Origin: Paratinospora sagittata
Lineage: Eukaryota > Streptophyta > Magnoliopsida > Ranunculales > Menispermaceae
Direction: 5' to 3'
Length of the DNA stretch: 64,000 nt
NCBI GenBank assembly: GCA_035771175.1
Contig: CM069607.1
Location: forward strand, 9,129,501-9,193,500
This document shows, piece after piece, positions 11,761 through 23,800 of the stretch. Each line of letters starts with the position of its first letter. The first letter of the stretch is position 1. A program made the translations under genes and the position numbers. A model generated the notes under the pieces. It worked only from the letters and a program-made list of their open reading frames with translations. It was not told where the DNA came from and did not search any database.

Positions 11761-14407
11761 TGGTCAACATAAAATTTTATCAGTATATCTTTTGTAACTT
11801 TTTGGAGAAACGATAATTTTATGTTAATGGAAGCAGAAGTACTAAAGCTTGTATTTTTTTAAAAAATAAGAATTTAAGGGATAAAGATGGGAAAATATTA
11901 CAAATGAGAAAGTATCAATTAGTGTAAGTAGAAAAGTTTTATTTATTTATTTATTTTGTGAGTTGAAAAGTTAGCAGTTACAAAGAGAAGACAGATTATC
12001 TCTTTCATCACTAAACTATTGTGTTTAGAAAGTAAAGATAACAATAGACGTTATAGAGGCACTATTAGAAGAATGACAAAAACAAATGAAAATACTCAAT
12101 ACTTTTGTCATTATAATAATTAGAATATGTGCACTTGTGTTATATGTAATGTTAATTATCTATATTATTTATAAAGTTAAAATTCTTTAATGACGGTTAC
12201 TTTTATCATAAATTTTTAAATTACTCATTACTTTTTAATATAAAATTGTCAAATAAATTTGTATAAAAAATTACATTTATGGGTGATTTGGTAATAAGGC
12301 GCTAAAAGATTTTTTTTTTTTTGTAATATTAATAAATATAAAACCTATTTTAAAAATTATTCTTTTTTATTTTTATCATTTTGGTGTCATTTTATTCTCT
12401 TTTTTGAATAACTTTTAGCTCTCTTTTATTCACTTACGATGCATGTGCTCGTAGACTAGTTTATTAATAATATTTAAATTATTATGTATTATTATTGTTA
12501 TTATTATTATTATTATTATTATTTTATAAGAAATGTTATTATTATGTACAAGTAATAGGGTATTATTATCTTTTGTAATAGAAACATGAGAATAATTAAT
12601 GGTAAAAAAAGGTAAAAATTCATAATTAAAAAGGTGAAATTAAAAATATATGACTTAATTAAGCTTTTTTCGTAACTATAAAGAGTGAATCTTCTTTCTT
12701 TACTATTCTCAATTAAGTATTAAGTCAATGCTAAAATTACAAGTTATATATTTATTTTTAAAAAGTTAAGATATCGGCGTAAATGAACGAGACTACAATG
12801 AAATATGAAATTAGGCATGAAGTAATTTGTCGAATTCAGGTGTAACATCAACTGAAAAAACTTTTGATAAGATGTCCATTGACCGCCTAATTTTGTCATA
12901 TATAAGACAGGAATGAAAGTGCATATGCGGTAAGGAACTTTTCTTTTTTGTTTTTTTAGGGTTTAGGGTAAGTTAGGTACCCAACCCGCCCTAATTTGTA
13001 GGATGTTCAGATAAATGACGACCGATCCGTCGCCTCATCATAACTCGATTAGTCCCCACACCAATCCAGCAGTTTCAGTGAAGAATTTACTAAGGTTGAT
13101 AAAATTAAAAATTATCGACTAAATCAACATGACTTATAAATCGAACCAACAACCTCCAAGCTCCAAAGATGAAGCGCCCCAGTCTCGATCTATCAAATCA
13201 ATGCCATGTTGGCTATACGTGGCAAGGATCATAATTATAGGTCACTAATAAACATCATATAAAAAAGTAAGTGGCTTCAATTGGAGGACAATATAAAGTA
13301 AATAATTGGCAATATATAAAACTTTAAAAATATAGAATATAAAATAAAAAAGAATCATTTAATCAAGTTAGTTTAATAGGAGTACAAGTCGAAAGATGAC
13401 ATAAGATGATTGGTAAAATAAAAATAAAGTTGATTTGAGTTGTGATCAAGGAAAAGATACGTATCCTGATCAACTTGCTATATATATATACACACACCTA
13501 AAAAGTTATAATATGTATATATTTGTATTTACACAACGTTAATGAATATGATATATTGGTATATAATATATAACAGAAATACCTGAGACGTTATGATGTC
13601 CTCATTTTTCTTACATTTCAAATCTCAAAAAACTAATTTAGAGGTAATATAATAATTTTATCGAATATTTAATTACTTCCAACTCATCCATCTACACATC
13701 ATCGTCTACTTTTTTAACTTAAAATTTTATTTTTCACTTTATCACTCTCATTAGTAACCAGGGATTTTTGTTTTGGGTTGGGCTAAACTTTTTTTTTAAA
13801 AAATATCGATGATACAATAAGAGTTACGGGAGGTTTTGAGTGATTTTAGTATTGATTTAGAGCATTGATTTGAAGTTGCGATTTAGACATTGATTTGGAG
13901 CTGTAATTTGAGCATTTTGAATTTTAGGGAAGAAGAAAAAGAAAAGTTGCAGAAGCTCTTGAGTGATTTGACTGTTGATTTAGAGCTGTAATGTGGGCGA
14001 TTTAGGCGTTGAATTAGAGATTAAGGGTATAAATTAAGAATATTATGTAATAATTTTTTAAAAATATTTATCTAAGTCCAGGCTAGCCATGAATACCTAC
14101 GTATATGTAATGAAGTCATCTACTTAAGCTAATTAAGAAAGTGACTTATTAATATCTCATAATGTTAATAAAGGTTGAGTATGACTTAAAATAACATGAA
14201 AAAATAATTATAAAATGTATAAAATTATAATTTAAATATCATTACTAATACGGAGAATGAAAGAAGTTGACTCATATAGAGTTTAGCAACACTACTAATT
14301 CTATTCACAATATCTGACATTTAGTTAAATGAAAGGTAGGTACAAAAAAAAGACTTGAAATACAAATGAATGTGAATGCATATTAATGTTAAAAGAAAAT
14401 GTTCATT
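11761..14407. other. A+T-rich intergenic spacer
   Basis: No gene seen. It contains an (ATT)n microsatellite (about 12498-12523). At about 13845-14025 there is a degenerate repeat of attgattt(a/g)gag(c)-type words alternating with tgtaattt, resembling an old minisatellite. Otherwise only poly-A/T runs and short chance frames. Confidence 0.7.
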
Positions 14408-14690
14408 TAGTTGGGTGCCTTCCATTGCCAAGTGAAGATGATATAGTTGGGTGCCTTCCATTGCCAAGTGAATTAAAGCTTAATGTTGATGCAAGCACTA
14501 ACATGAATTTAAACATGATTGATTGGAGTAGCAGTTATCAGGGATACTCAAGCAAGTAATTGCAGCATTGGTCAACAAGTTCCATGGAAATTTCAGTGTT
14601 TGCTGCTGAATTGATGGCAACTCGCTCAGGTTTAGAAATGACATTCAAAATGGTCATTCCCATTGATTGTTTAATAGGGGATTGTGATTC
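14408..14690 (+). pseudogene. RNase H-like (RVT_3) fragment, N-terminal part
   Basis: Plus strand reads ...P-S-E-L-K-L-N-V-D-A-S-T, the strand and catalytic Asp that open the RVT_3 RNase H-like domain of plant LINEs and related orphan proteins. It continues through a G-V-A-V-I-R-D region and A-A-E-L-M-A-T-R-S-G-L-E to D-C-D-S, the second conserved acidic region. A frameshift or stop follows the V-I-R-D block. The opening bases are duplicated in tandem (36-bp unit, 14408-14443, with a partial second copy to about 14472). The domain is cut near 14690 and resumes near 16870. Confidence 0.65.
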
Positions 14691-14697
14691 GGATAAA

Positions 14698-16261
14698 TGA
14701 TCGTAAATATTTTGTATCGTAAGTGTATGATAGTCAAGTTATAATATACCGAGGTGAGTCGAATTATTGTATCCATAGGGAAGGTAATTTTACTAATTTA
14801 AATGCCCAAAACTACAATGATTAATGGTTTTATCTAGGTGATAAAAAGTGATAATTTAATTGCTAAGATGTGAAATAAACAAAATCAAATGAAACAATGT
14901 AAATTAAATGGAAATTAGAGAGAAATCAATGGATTTATAGTTCTAGAGTTTAGATCCCACTTGTTGTATCTTATAATCTCTAATAATTATGTTAATGAAT
15001 TAATTTCTGAAATTTATAAATCATGAATCCTGACCCATCCAAATACCTCTCTCGAGCGTCAATTTGAACATTTATCCTTAAGTTATCGATTCTCTCTCTC
15101 GAGCGCCAACTAATAGATTAAGAACGTATTAAGATCTATGATTCATTTTAAATGATTTTAAAGGTATTCGTAGGTCTCTCGACTTAATACTACTAACCTA
15201 GGTTACAAATCTCTTGCTCCAATTCGATAAGACCTCTCTCGAGTGTAAGAAACCAAATCTATGTTCATTAAAAGAGTGACCAACAATTTGAAAGCATTAA
15301 ACATGGAGAATCGTAACTAAACCCAAAAAATTGCTCAAAAGCACATAAAGAATGACTCAATGACAAGATCGAACATAGCTAAATCAAAACTCTAGATTAT
15401 CTATTTAATTCATAAACCAATCCATGGATAGAAGATAGAAATTCAAATAGGAAATCATTGAAACAAATTGAACTAGGAAAGAAATTAGAAAAACCCTCTT
15501 CAAGAGTGAGATCTCATTTCTTCTTCTTATTCTTCTCCAACCTGTAACTCCTTCTTCTTCTTGTCTCTTCTTTTGCTCTTCCTTCTCTCCTTTCTCTCTA
15601 AACCTAATTGCTATCTTTTAAAATGTAATAGAATGTGAGAGATCTCCCTTTCACAAACCCTAAATTAACTTCTATACAAGCGTGTGAAAAGACCCAAAAC
15701 AAAAATAATCCAAAAATCGCCAAAATACAAAATGGCGTGCAATTGTGGACCGAGCGTCGCGGCGCTTGAACCCAGCGTAGCGACGCTACATGACTGTTTC
15801 ACGCACAATTTCTATCTTTGAGTGCCGCGGCGCCCAGTCTCGACCTGGTGCACAATTTTGTGCACTTTCTTCATTTCTCTTTTATGCTTTTCCTTGGCTT
15901 TTGGTCAACTTCTTACACTTTGTTTGAACATGTTTTTAGCCTCTTTTCATCACCATTTGAGTCTTGTTTCATCCCACTTTGGACTCTTTATTTACCTATA
16001 AAACAAAACAACTTAAGTGTAAAAACCATGCAATGAATCAAAGTATTAAACTAAAATGAAATGTACTCAAAGTATATGACTTCTATGATATTAACAAGTA
16101 TCAAAATGTCATTTATTCATGATAAAAACCTAAAATAAAGCCTAAATGCATCTAAAACAACTAAGTATATTAATTATGCAAAAACTCCTAAAAACTAAGT
16201 AAATGCACCTAAAAATCTAACAAATTAGTATACAAAATAACTACTAAAACTCAATTTATCA
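14698..16261. mobile_element. Solo LTR-like insertion, 1564 bp, TSD ataaa
   Basis: Begins TGATCGTAAA and ends TTTATCA, so it has TG...CA ends. The 5-bp repeat ataaa flanks it (14693-14697 and 16262-16266). No coding domain is seen inside. Near the left end is a gtatccatagggaa block of the kind found at the start of several plant gypsy LTRs. This fits a solo LTR left by recombination between two LTRs. It cuts into the RNase H-like fragment. Strand is not certain. Confidence 0.75.
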
Positions 16262-16266
16262 ATAAA

Positions 16267-16869
16267 AAGGAAAGAACTGTAACAACTCAAAAAGAGAAGT
16301 TAGAACCTCACCAACAGAGTTAGATCTCTAAGGGATACAGACTAATCACCACCAAAAGATGTTAACTAAGGATACATAAGTTAAAGAACACTCACCACTC
16401 TAAGGAATTCAACAAAAAGATCCAGAGATAAAATATAAAATCTCAAAGAGTTTATGATTTCATTCAACTTAACAAAAGATGATTACAACATTGTTAGAGT
16501 CTCCTATTTATAGACTAACATGGAACAATCCTCCATGCAAAGGACAAATAAGACAAATAACTTACAATAATTAAACTTGTATTTTCTAGAACAAAACCTA
16601 AGTTCCAAGGAATAAAAATAAATGCTAGCTTGTTTCCAATAAGATGGTCTAAAGTCTTAACACAAAAGCTCCTAAGTTGTTGTGCATATTTGACATCATT
16701 AATTACAAGAATTTGTAATTATTTCCTCTAAGTCTCCCATGTTGAATGTCATAAAGACCAATTAATATTGTAAAATTCAAATCATATTTCTTAACTCAAT
16801 TATGAGTTACTGACCTAGAGTTAAAATCTGATATTCCTTTTACCCATGATTAATATATTCCATAAAATT
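16267..16869. other. Unidentified 0.6-kb insertion within the RNase H-like fragment
   Basis: This separates the solo LTR from the rest of the RNase H-like fragment. The minus strand has a TATA-like CTATAAATAGGAGACTC near 16500, and TGTAACAACTC begins at 16278, as at an LTR end. I could not find matching ends or a target duplication, so it may be a decayed solo LTR. Confidence 0.35.
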
Positions 16870-17064
16870 AGACGCTCCTATGTTAATGTTATAGTCTCGG
16901 CAGCACTAAATGGATCTGATTTCAATTTCTCCCAAGAAGGTGAATTAATTAAAGATTGCAAGACCTTAATCAGTCATTGGCCTTTGCTTTCCGTCAACGC
17001 TATTCCAAGAGAAGGAAACCAAGTAGTCCACAGGCTTAGCAAGCATGCATTGTTTTCAAATGCT
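16870..17064 (+). pseudogene. RNase H-like (RVT_3) fragment, C-terminal part
   Basis: Plus strand reads S-Y-V-N-V-I-V-S-A-A-L-N-G-S-D-F, then I-K-D-C-K-T-L-I and V-N-A-I-P-R-E-G-N-Q-V-V-H-R-L-S-K-H-A. The last block carries the R-x-x-N-x-x-A/V-H-x-L-x-x-x-A signature that closes RVT_3 domains. It continues the fragment ending at 14690: the D-C-D-S of the left piece joins the S-Y-V-N of this one. Confidence 0.65.
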
Positions 17065-17815
17065 TGGCTTAAAAAAAACAAAATAATAAAAAGTGAGTCA
17101 AAACGAGTCGAAAAATTTGGTATTTTTTTAGTATGCCGGCCCTAAACCCATGAAGCGACGTTGGACCCAACGGTTTGGTACGTTTTTTCGAAAAGAAAGA
17201 AAGAAGTCGGTATCGGAATGTGGATACGGACGCGCTTATCAAAAAGCTCTTACTAAAACAGATAGAAAGCCGTGGAAAGACCAACAGCTTTCAGAGAAGA
17301 AAGCCCAGTTAGGAGTTAGCAATAACAATTAACAACCAACCCTCTCTCTCTCTCTCTCTCTGTGAAAAAACTAATAAAAAAAAAAAAAAATCGAAGAAGA
17401 AGAGGCAGAAGAGAAAAGAGAAAAGGCTTTTTCTACCAAAGAGAGCTTATTAGAAGAACAAAAAGAAACACAACTGCAAAAATTCCAAATCCAAAAACTT
17501 CTCACAAAAAAAAAAAAAAAAGAAAAAAGAAAAAATTGTGAGCAGAGATCTCTTTTGTGTTCCAAATGACAGCAACAAGAGAGGAAGAAGTTTGCTGTTT
17601 TACTTTGAAGAGAAGATCAGAAACTTTTTGGGTTTTAGATTCAGAAATGTGAAGACAAGAAGAAGATTTTTTTTTGTGTGTGTGTGTTGTTCTTCAACCA
17701 TTCTTCTTCAATCCATTAACAACCGCGTTGCTGTTGCTGTTGCAGTTGCAGTTGACAAGAGATCTGAGAAAGAGAGCAAGTGTTTTATTTGCTTGTTTAT
17801 TTTTTGGGAATTTTT
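17065..17815 (+). promoter_or_regulatory. Promoter/5' leader of the G-gamma gene
   Basis: A 750-bp segment between the RNase H remnant and the G-gamma start codon. It has a pyrimidine (CT)10 tract (17342-17361), A-rich runs (17374-17390, 17507-17520) and a (GT)n stretch near 17678-17688, all common in plant 5' leaders. No firm TATA box or start site was identified. Short open frames here (17150-17332, 17538-17885) are not family-like; some overlap the real start and could act as upstream ORFs. Confidence 0.5.
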
Positions 17816-20800
17816 ATGGAGACGGAGGTATCATCAACGGCGGTGGCAGATACGCGGGGGAAGCATCGGATTCTTGCGGAATTAAAACGGCTTGAGCAGG
17901 AAACTAGATCATTGGAGGTAAGTTACTTCAACTTCTGTTTTTGTTTCGTTTTTATTGAAAAAGCTTTTTAAATTTCTTTTTGATTTTAGGTTTTTTTTTT
18001 TTTTATGATGCCCTAAAAATAAAAATTCCCATCTCGGAGGAGTTTGTATGAGTTGTGCTGCTTCTTTTTGGCTGGTTAAATTTGGTTACCTTTTGCTTAA
18101 ACTTTTAATTGCTCTTTTTAGATTTCTATAACTGTAGGTTTGGAAAAAGGTGACCTTTCTTGAGATCTTAATGGTGAGGATATCAAGTGTTTTAAGTGAT
18201 ATTTTAGTTTTGGGAAGCTGAGTTCTATACCTATTATGTAGCTGTTTTGATTATCTTCTTTCAAGTAATTTAATTTGATGGAGTGATTTTTTAAGCACTT
18301 AGTGAGCAGATTGGTGTCATAAATTTTCTTATTGTGTTGTGGCTTATGTGTGGCCACAAAGGCTGGCTGTTGCAGTTGGAGGGTTTTTGGTGCTTAATAA
18401 TGGATTAGAGCTGGATTGCATATGGGTACTCCTCATTTTGTGCAAAGGTATTAGGAGTAACAATATTAGGTCAAATGTCTAAAGGAGATTCATTTTGTTA
18501 ATCCTAGAAGTTGTGGTATGGATAAGAGTATGGCTACGGATAGATTTGGCTCTGCTTTATATAGGGTGAATTAATTTTTGTTAGGTTCATTTCTGATTAT
18601 AACATACCATGAAACTTCTGTTTTTTTTGCTTTTCTATTTCTTTCTTGGCTTTAATCATCTTTTTTCATGTGCAAAAACTTATAAATAAAGAAACAATCA
18701 CTAGTATAGCTATTTTTTTCACTAACATGCCTAGAATTGCTTTCCCCAATTATCGTTGGCACCATTCCTAGGTTTCTTCCTATTTTTCCTAATGGTGATT
18801 AAATTTGAGAAATATGTCACAAGACATATCCGATGTTGTTTCTAGATTTTCCTCGTTTCTACAAACTCATTGATGCCCATGTCCTTTTTTCCCAATAATA
18901 CAAATTTCTGTCATCACTTTATGTAATTTAGTTTTCCATGAGTTTGAGTTTATTGAAAAGATCCTTTTTTCTCATTTCCTTTTTCCTAAAGCAGAAGCTT
19001 CTGGGATTACTTCGATGATACTCAACTCAACCAAGCCTTTTCCCGATGCATTACTTCCACAATGACCACAATTTGATTTGTTATCATTCACAGTGATATG
19101 TTGAAAATTCTGTCAGAATGTTCCTCTACACTAGATTCTAGGTTTCAAGGCTGGCTAAAGGGCTATTATGGTAGGTTGCTGGCAGTCTAAAACATTTGTG
19201 ATTTCCATTAGGTATATCAATCATTAGTTCATCTAAATAGAGGATGATGGGAGGAGCATCATTCAGTTGCAAACCTATACAATTAATATAGTTGTAGTAA
19301 TTCTAACAAATAATAGTGGACTATATGGAGTCATTGTGGGTCCTACCTGAAGGAAAATTCTTCAATATTGCATGGTGCTAGTATGTTATAAATCTAATAT
19401 TCCTAGGTAAAAGATTGTCTTTGTAGCCAATTATGCAGTGTGCTCTATATGTACATATTTTCTTCTCATAGGAATAAGATTCATATCATTCTTAATAACC
19501 ATAAGTCCTTATAAATTTATAATTATGTAAAGATCACAAAACCCTTGATTTGCTACCCTCCCTCCCATTTTTAAATAAAATGGTGGAATCACAATTCTTT
19601 CTCTCCAGAGTTTTTAAAGTGTCAGTACCTAGATGTGTAGATCAAGGTTCGAAACTTCGATTTCGCCCGACACTTCGACCTTTAAAAATCAGAATTAATT
19701 CGGAGAAGTTTGAGAAGTCTTGGAGAATTATTGTAAAAATTCGCCAACTTAGAGAAGTTTAAAGAATTTCTATATAGATGTTAAAATATGCATAATTACT
19801 ATTAGAAATGATGAAAACAAACATAAATAGATACTTTTCACATATAAAAGTATAAATATAATCGATTGAAACATGTGTTTTTACATTAACATTGTTTAAG
19901 GCACATCCAAGGATCGAAAATTCGATTTCAACTTGACTTCGGTCACTTGAAAATTGGAATTAATTTGGAGAAGTTTAATTTAACATGGAGAATTTTTGTA
20001 AAAATTTCCTAATTAGAGAAGTTCAGAGAATTTTTTCTATATGCTTAAATATATAGATTTATTGTAGTATAAGCTAAAAAACTAATATAAATAAACACTT
20101 TTAATTCATAAAAATACCAATAAGTGACCTAACAAAATCAATCTTATTAAGTGGGTTGATGAATTTGAAATGGTGGCTTTTGGTCTTAATTTATTTTTTT
20201 TGTTTGGATATTTAGTTTTTTGGTGGCTTGCTTCTCAACCATATACTTTGCTAGTTTAAATCCCACCATGCTTAATTTATTAGTTTATTATTTAAATGTA
20301 TTATTTTTTAATCTTGTTTTATAAGAGTTAACTAAAAAAATATGGCTTTAGAAACTTTTTTAATTTATTTTTAAGTTTTTATCTTATTTCAACTTTATTT
20401 ATTTATTTTTTTGCTTCTTTTCTTCTCTTTTTGGTAAAGCATATCCCATAAACTACATAATTTGTTAGCTTATTAAATTATTTTTTAAAATTTATATTGC
20501 TATGTTGGTTGATGAAGTTGAAAATAATACATAATTATTGATATTTTTTTTGTTTTTATTAATGAAATAACATTTTTTTACTTCTTTGTCGAATTTCATC
20601 GAACTTTGTTGAATTTTATCGAATTTTGTCGAATTTTATCGAATTTCTTGTCGAATTTTTGCATTTTTGAATTGAAAAATAGAAATTTTATTGAAGTTTA
20701 TCGAATTTTATCGAACTATTTCGGCGAATTTTTGTATTTTTTATTTTACATCCACTTCGCACTTCGATGGTAAAAAAAAAGAGAAATAATTTGTAGAAGT

Positions 20801-23800
20801 TCGCCGAATTTCAGAGAATTTTCGAACCATGGTGTAGATCAATCATCAATGAAACATAAGGAAATATGATCCATATTGCCAAAAACAGTTTATTTGAACC
20901 ACATTAGATGAAGATGAGGATGATGAGCTTTAGACATGTTCACAAATGAGTGAAATTATCTTCTTTCCCTCCTGGTCATCTTTATGCAGTGTGCCCCGGA
21001 GTTATGTATCATATAATGCTTGATCTGGTGGATTTTTCTTTTTCTTTTTCTTTCTTTCTTCCTTTCTTTGGACTACTGATAATGTTTCAGTTTCCTGCAA
21101 TGAGTCCAATAGTAATGTTGAAGATATGTTTCTTGTGAAGGAGTAAATAATTGACAGAGAACCATGAGAGTGAGATATCATACCTAGTGGACGTGCATAT
21201 GTCCTTACTATCTTGTGTACAGAAATAAATTTTTTAAGGACCTAGGTTGGCCTGTCAATAGAAGACAAAACACATAGACGAATTGCATTTGTAATTGGTA
21301 CCAATAAATAAAATTCTCAAGGAATAAAGATGTCCAGTCAGTTGAGACAAAATTTATAGTGAAGGTGCTTTTAGTCATTGCCCTTGCGTACATTTGGTCT
21401 AGAATAGTACTCAGATGAACAGAATAGTAATATTCAAGTGGCTAATTTTTTCATTCCAAAGAAATGCAATTAGTACTTAAAAGGATATAATTTTATAAGT
21501 ACAGCTTCCACAAAACAATGCTTTCAACTTGCATATACGCTCAAATTATATCTTACGACAACTTTTATGACTTTCAAAGTGCTGAATGTCATTGCCTCAT
21601 GTCAACTTCATCAACGGTTATGTAATCATTTCATGACAGAAGTTGGGACAAAGCTTTCTTGAAGGCTTTACATGTCAGCTAAGAGTGTTCATCCTACCAA
21701 CCAACCCAACAAACCCAATCAACTTGAACTATATGAGTTGGGTTTAAGTTTATGACTTGATTAGTTTTGGTTGGGTCAAGATTTTACAAAAAAATTGATA
21801 GACCCAGACCAATCCAAACAAATGAAATATTAGTTATTATTCTTCACTATTTTCACCATAGCCACTTACCATGATTCACTAATTAAAATTCCATAATGAA
21901 AATAGCATTAAAGAAAACATCATATAGAATTATTATAATAATTACATTTGACTTGGAAATAGTTTTATAAAATGACACTTTAGGATCCTTAGATGAAATG
22001 ATATTTAGAATCCTTACATTGAGTAAAATATTTGAAATTCATAAATTGAATAGATCAACCTAACTAACCCGACCCAAATCAAACCAAAGTCATTGGTTGG
22101 GTTGGGTTGGGTTCATAGTAGTTAGAATCGCGATTCGAATCGCTAAATCTTACGATTCACGATTCAATTCACCCCAAAACAATTCGAATCGGATTCATGA
22201 ATCGCTATACCTGTGAAGCGTAAGTGAATTGGTTTGAATCGTAAGTGAATCGGTCCAAATGGAAAATGAATCGCTAGTTGAATCGCGGTGAATTAATTTG
22301 AATCATGAATTTGCTAAAAAGCACTAATGTTTTTATGACCCTGTATATACTTGATATATACAAATATATGATTCACATATGTGTCGTGAATATTAGGATT
22401 CATCGATCTGAATTCCGATTCAATTCATCAAGCTTCAAAACGATTCACTTCCAATTCACGATTTTGACTACTATGGTTGGGTTTAAGGGGCATATTGGAT
22501 TAGGTTGGGTTAAAATTTTCTCAAACTGTCTTAACTTGGTTGGGTTAGTATTTAACGAAATTACGAACCAATGCAACCCCTTGAATACTCCTAATGTTAG
22601 TTTTCAAACCATTGAGCTATTTGCTCAATCTCTTAAGCAATAGTAATTGGACTCGTCATGTGCTTATTAGTTGTTGGAGGCAGTTGTTATTGAAGGGTGG
22701 CTTTGAAGTAACGGTTGGAGCTGCTCCATTGTGACCTAGAGTCACGGGCTCTAATATGGAAACAACCATTCCAGTATGGAGGTGAGGTTGCATACATTGT
22801 CCCTTCCCTGAACCTTCCAATGATGGGAGCCTCGTGCGTTGGGTATACCCTTTTTATTGGTGTAATCTAATTAAGATAGCTGAAATAATTGATTAAATGT
22901 GTACTCTAAGGAGCACCAAAACTGTAAGTATTAATATTTCCTTATGAGTTTTATTTCCAATGAAATGACTTCGATAGGATTATCAGCTTTACCAAGAATT
23001 GCATGGCTAGAGAACGATTCATCTCAACAAGATTTCTTAATGGGAGTAGTATAAAGAAGAGTAGCATCATTTTGGGGTCTTGTGCAACTGCATAACTCGT
23101 TGATTCTAAACTTGAGACCATCTTTTCATCTTCCTCATTATCTAGGCGTTATTCCATTTTTAACATGGGATACTATTAATAGATAATATATCAAGAGTAC
23201 TGTTGATAGCATGGTTATCAAAATCATGAATGGGAATTGAATCGTTTTAAGGCTTGATGAATCGAATCAAGGTTTGGATCGGTGAATTGTAAGATTCACG
23301 ATACATATGTGAATCGTATATTTGTATGAACATAAGTACCCATAAAGTTCTAAAGATAATAGTGTTTTTTGGCTAATTAATGATTCAGACCGATTCACTA
23401 TGATTTGGCTAACGATTCGGTCTGTTCACTTACGATTGACCTACGATTTGGACTGATTCACTTGTGATTCACAAGTATAAGATTCAAGAATCTGATTTGA
23501 ATCATTTTAGTTGAATTGAATTGTGAATTGTATGATTCAGGGATTCAAATCGCAATTCTGACTACTATGATTGAAAGTATTGTTGGAAAATTGTTAAAGC
23601 CAAAATTATAACTTATAGGTAGGTGCGTTGTATATCAAGCTATCCTAATATCCTCGCATGCAACCCTATATTGCCAGTGGAAAGATACAAATAAATCACT
23701 ACCAGGTGTGTGAGCGGGGAACAAATAAATACTTGTTAATAGACTTGAAGCCTTGGCATTTATGAACCTAAGCGCTAATACCATGCTAAAAACCATGCTA

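Noticed and set aside
12951..12972. Telomere-like gggtttagggta
   Set aside because: Only about two units, without an array.
17150..17885. ORFs upstream of and overlapping the G-gamma start
   Set aside because: Low-complexity Lys/Arg- and Phe-rich translations in a 5' leader; the family protein is in another frame. At most upstream ORFs.
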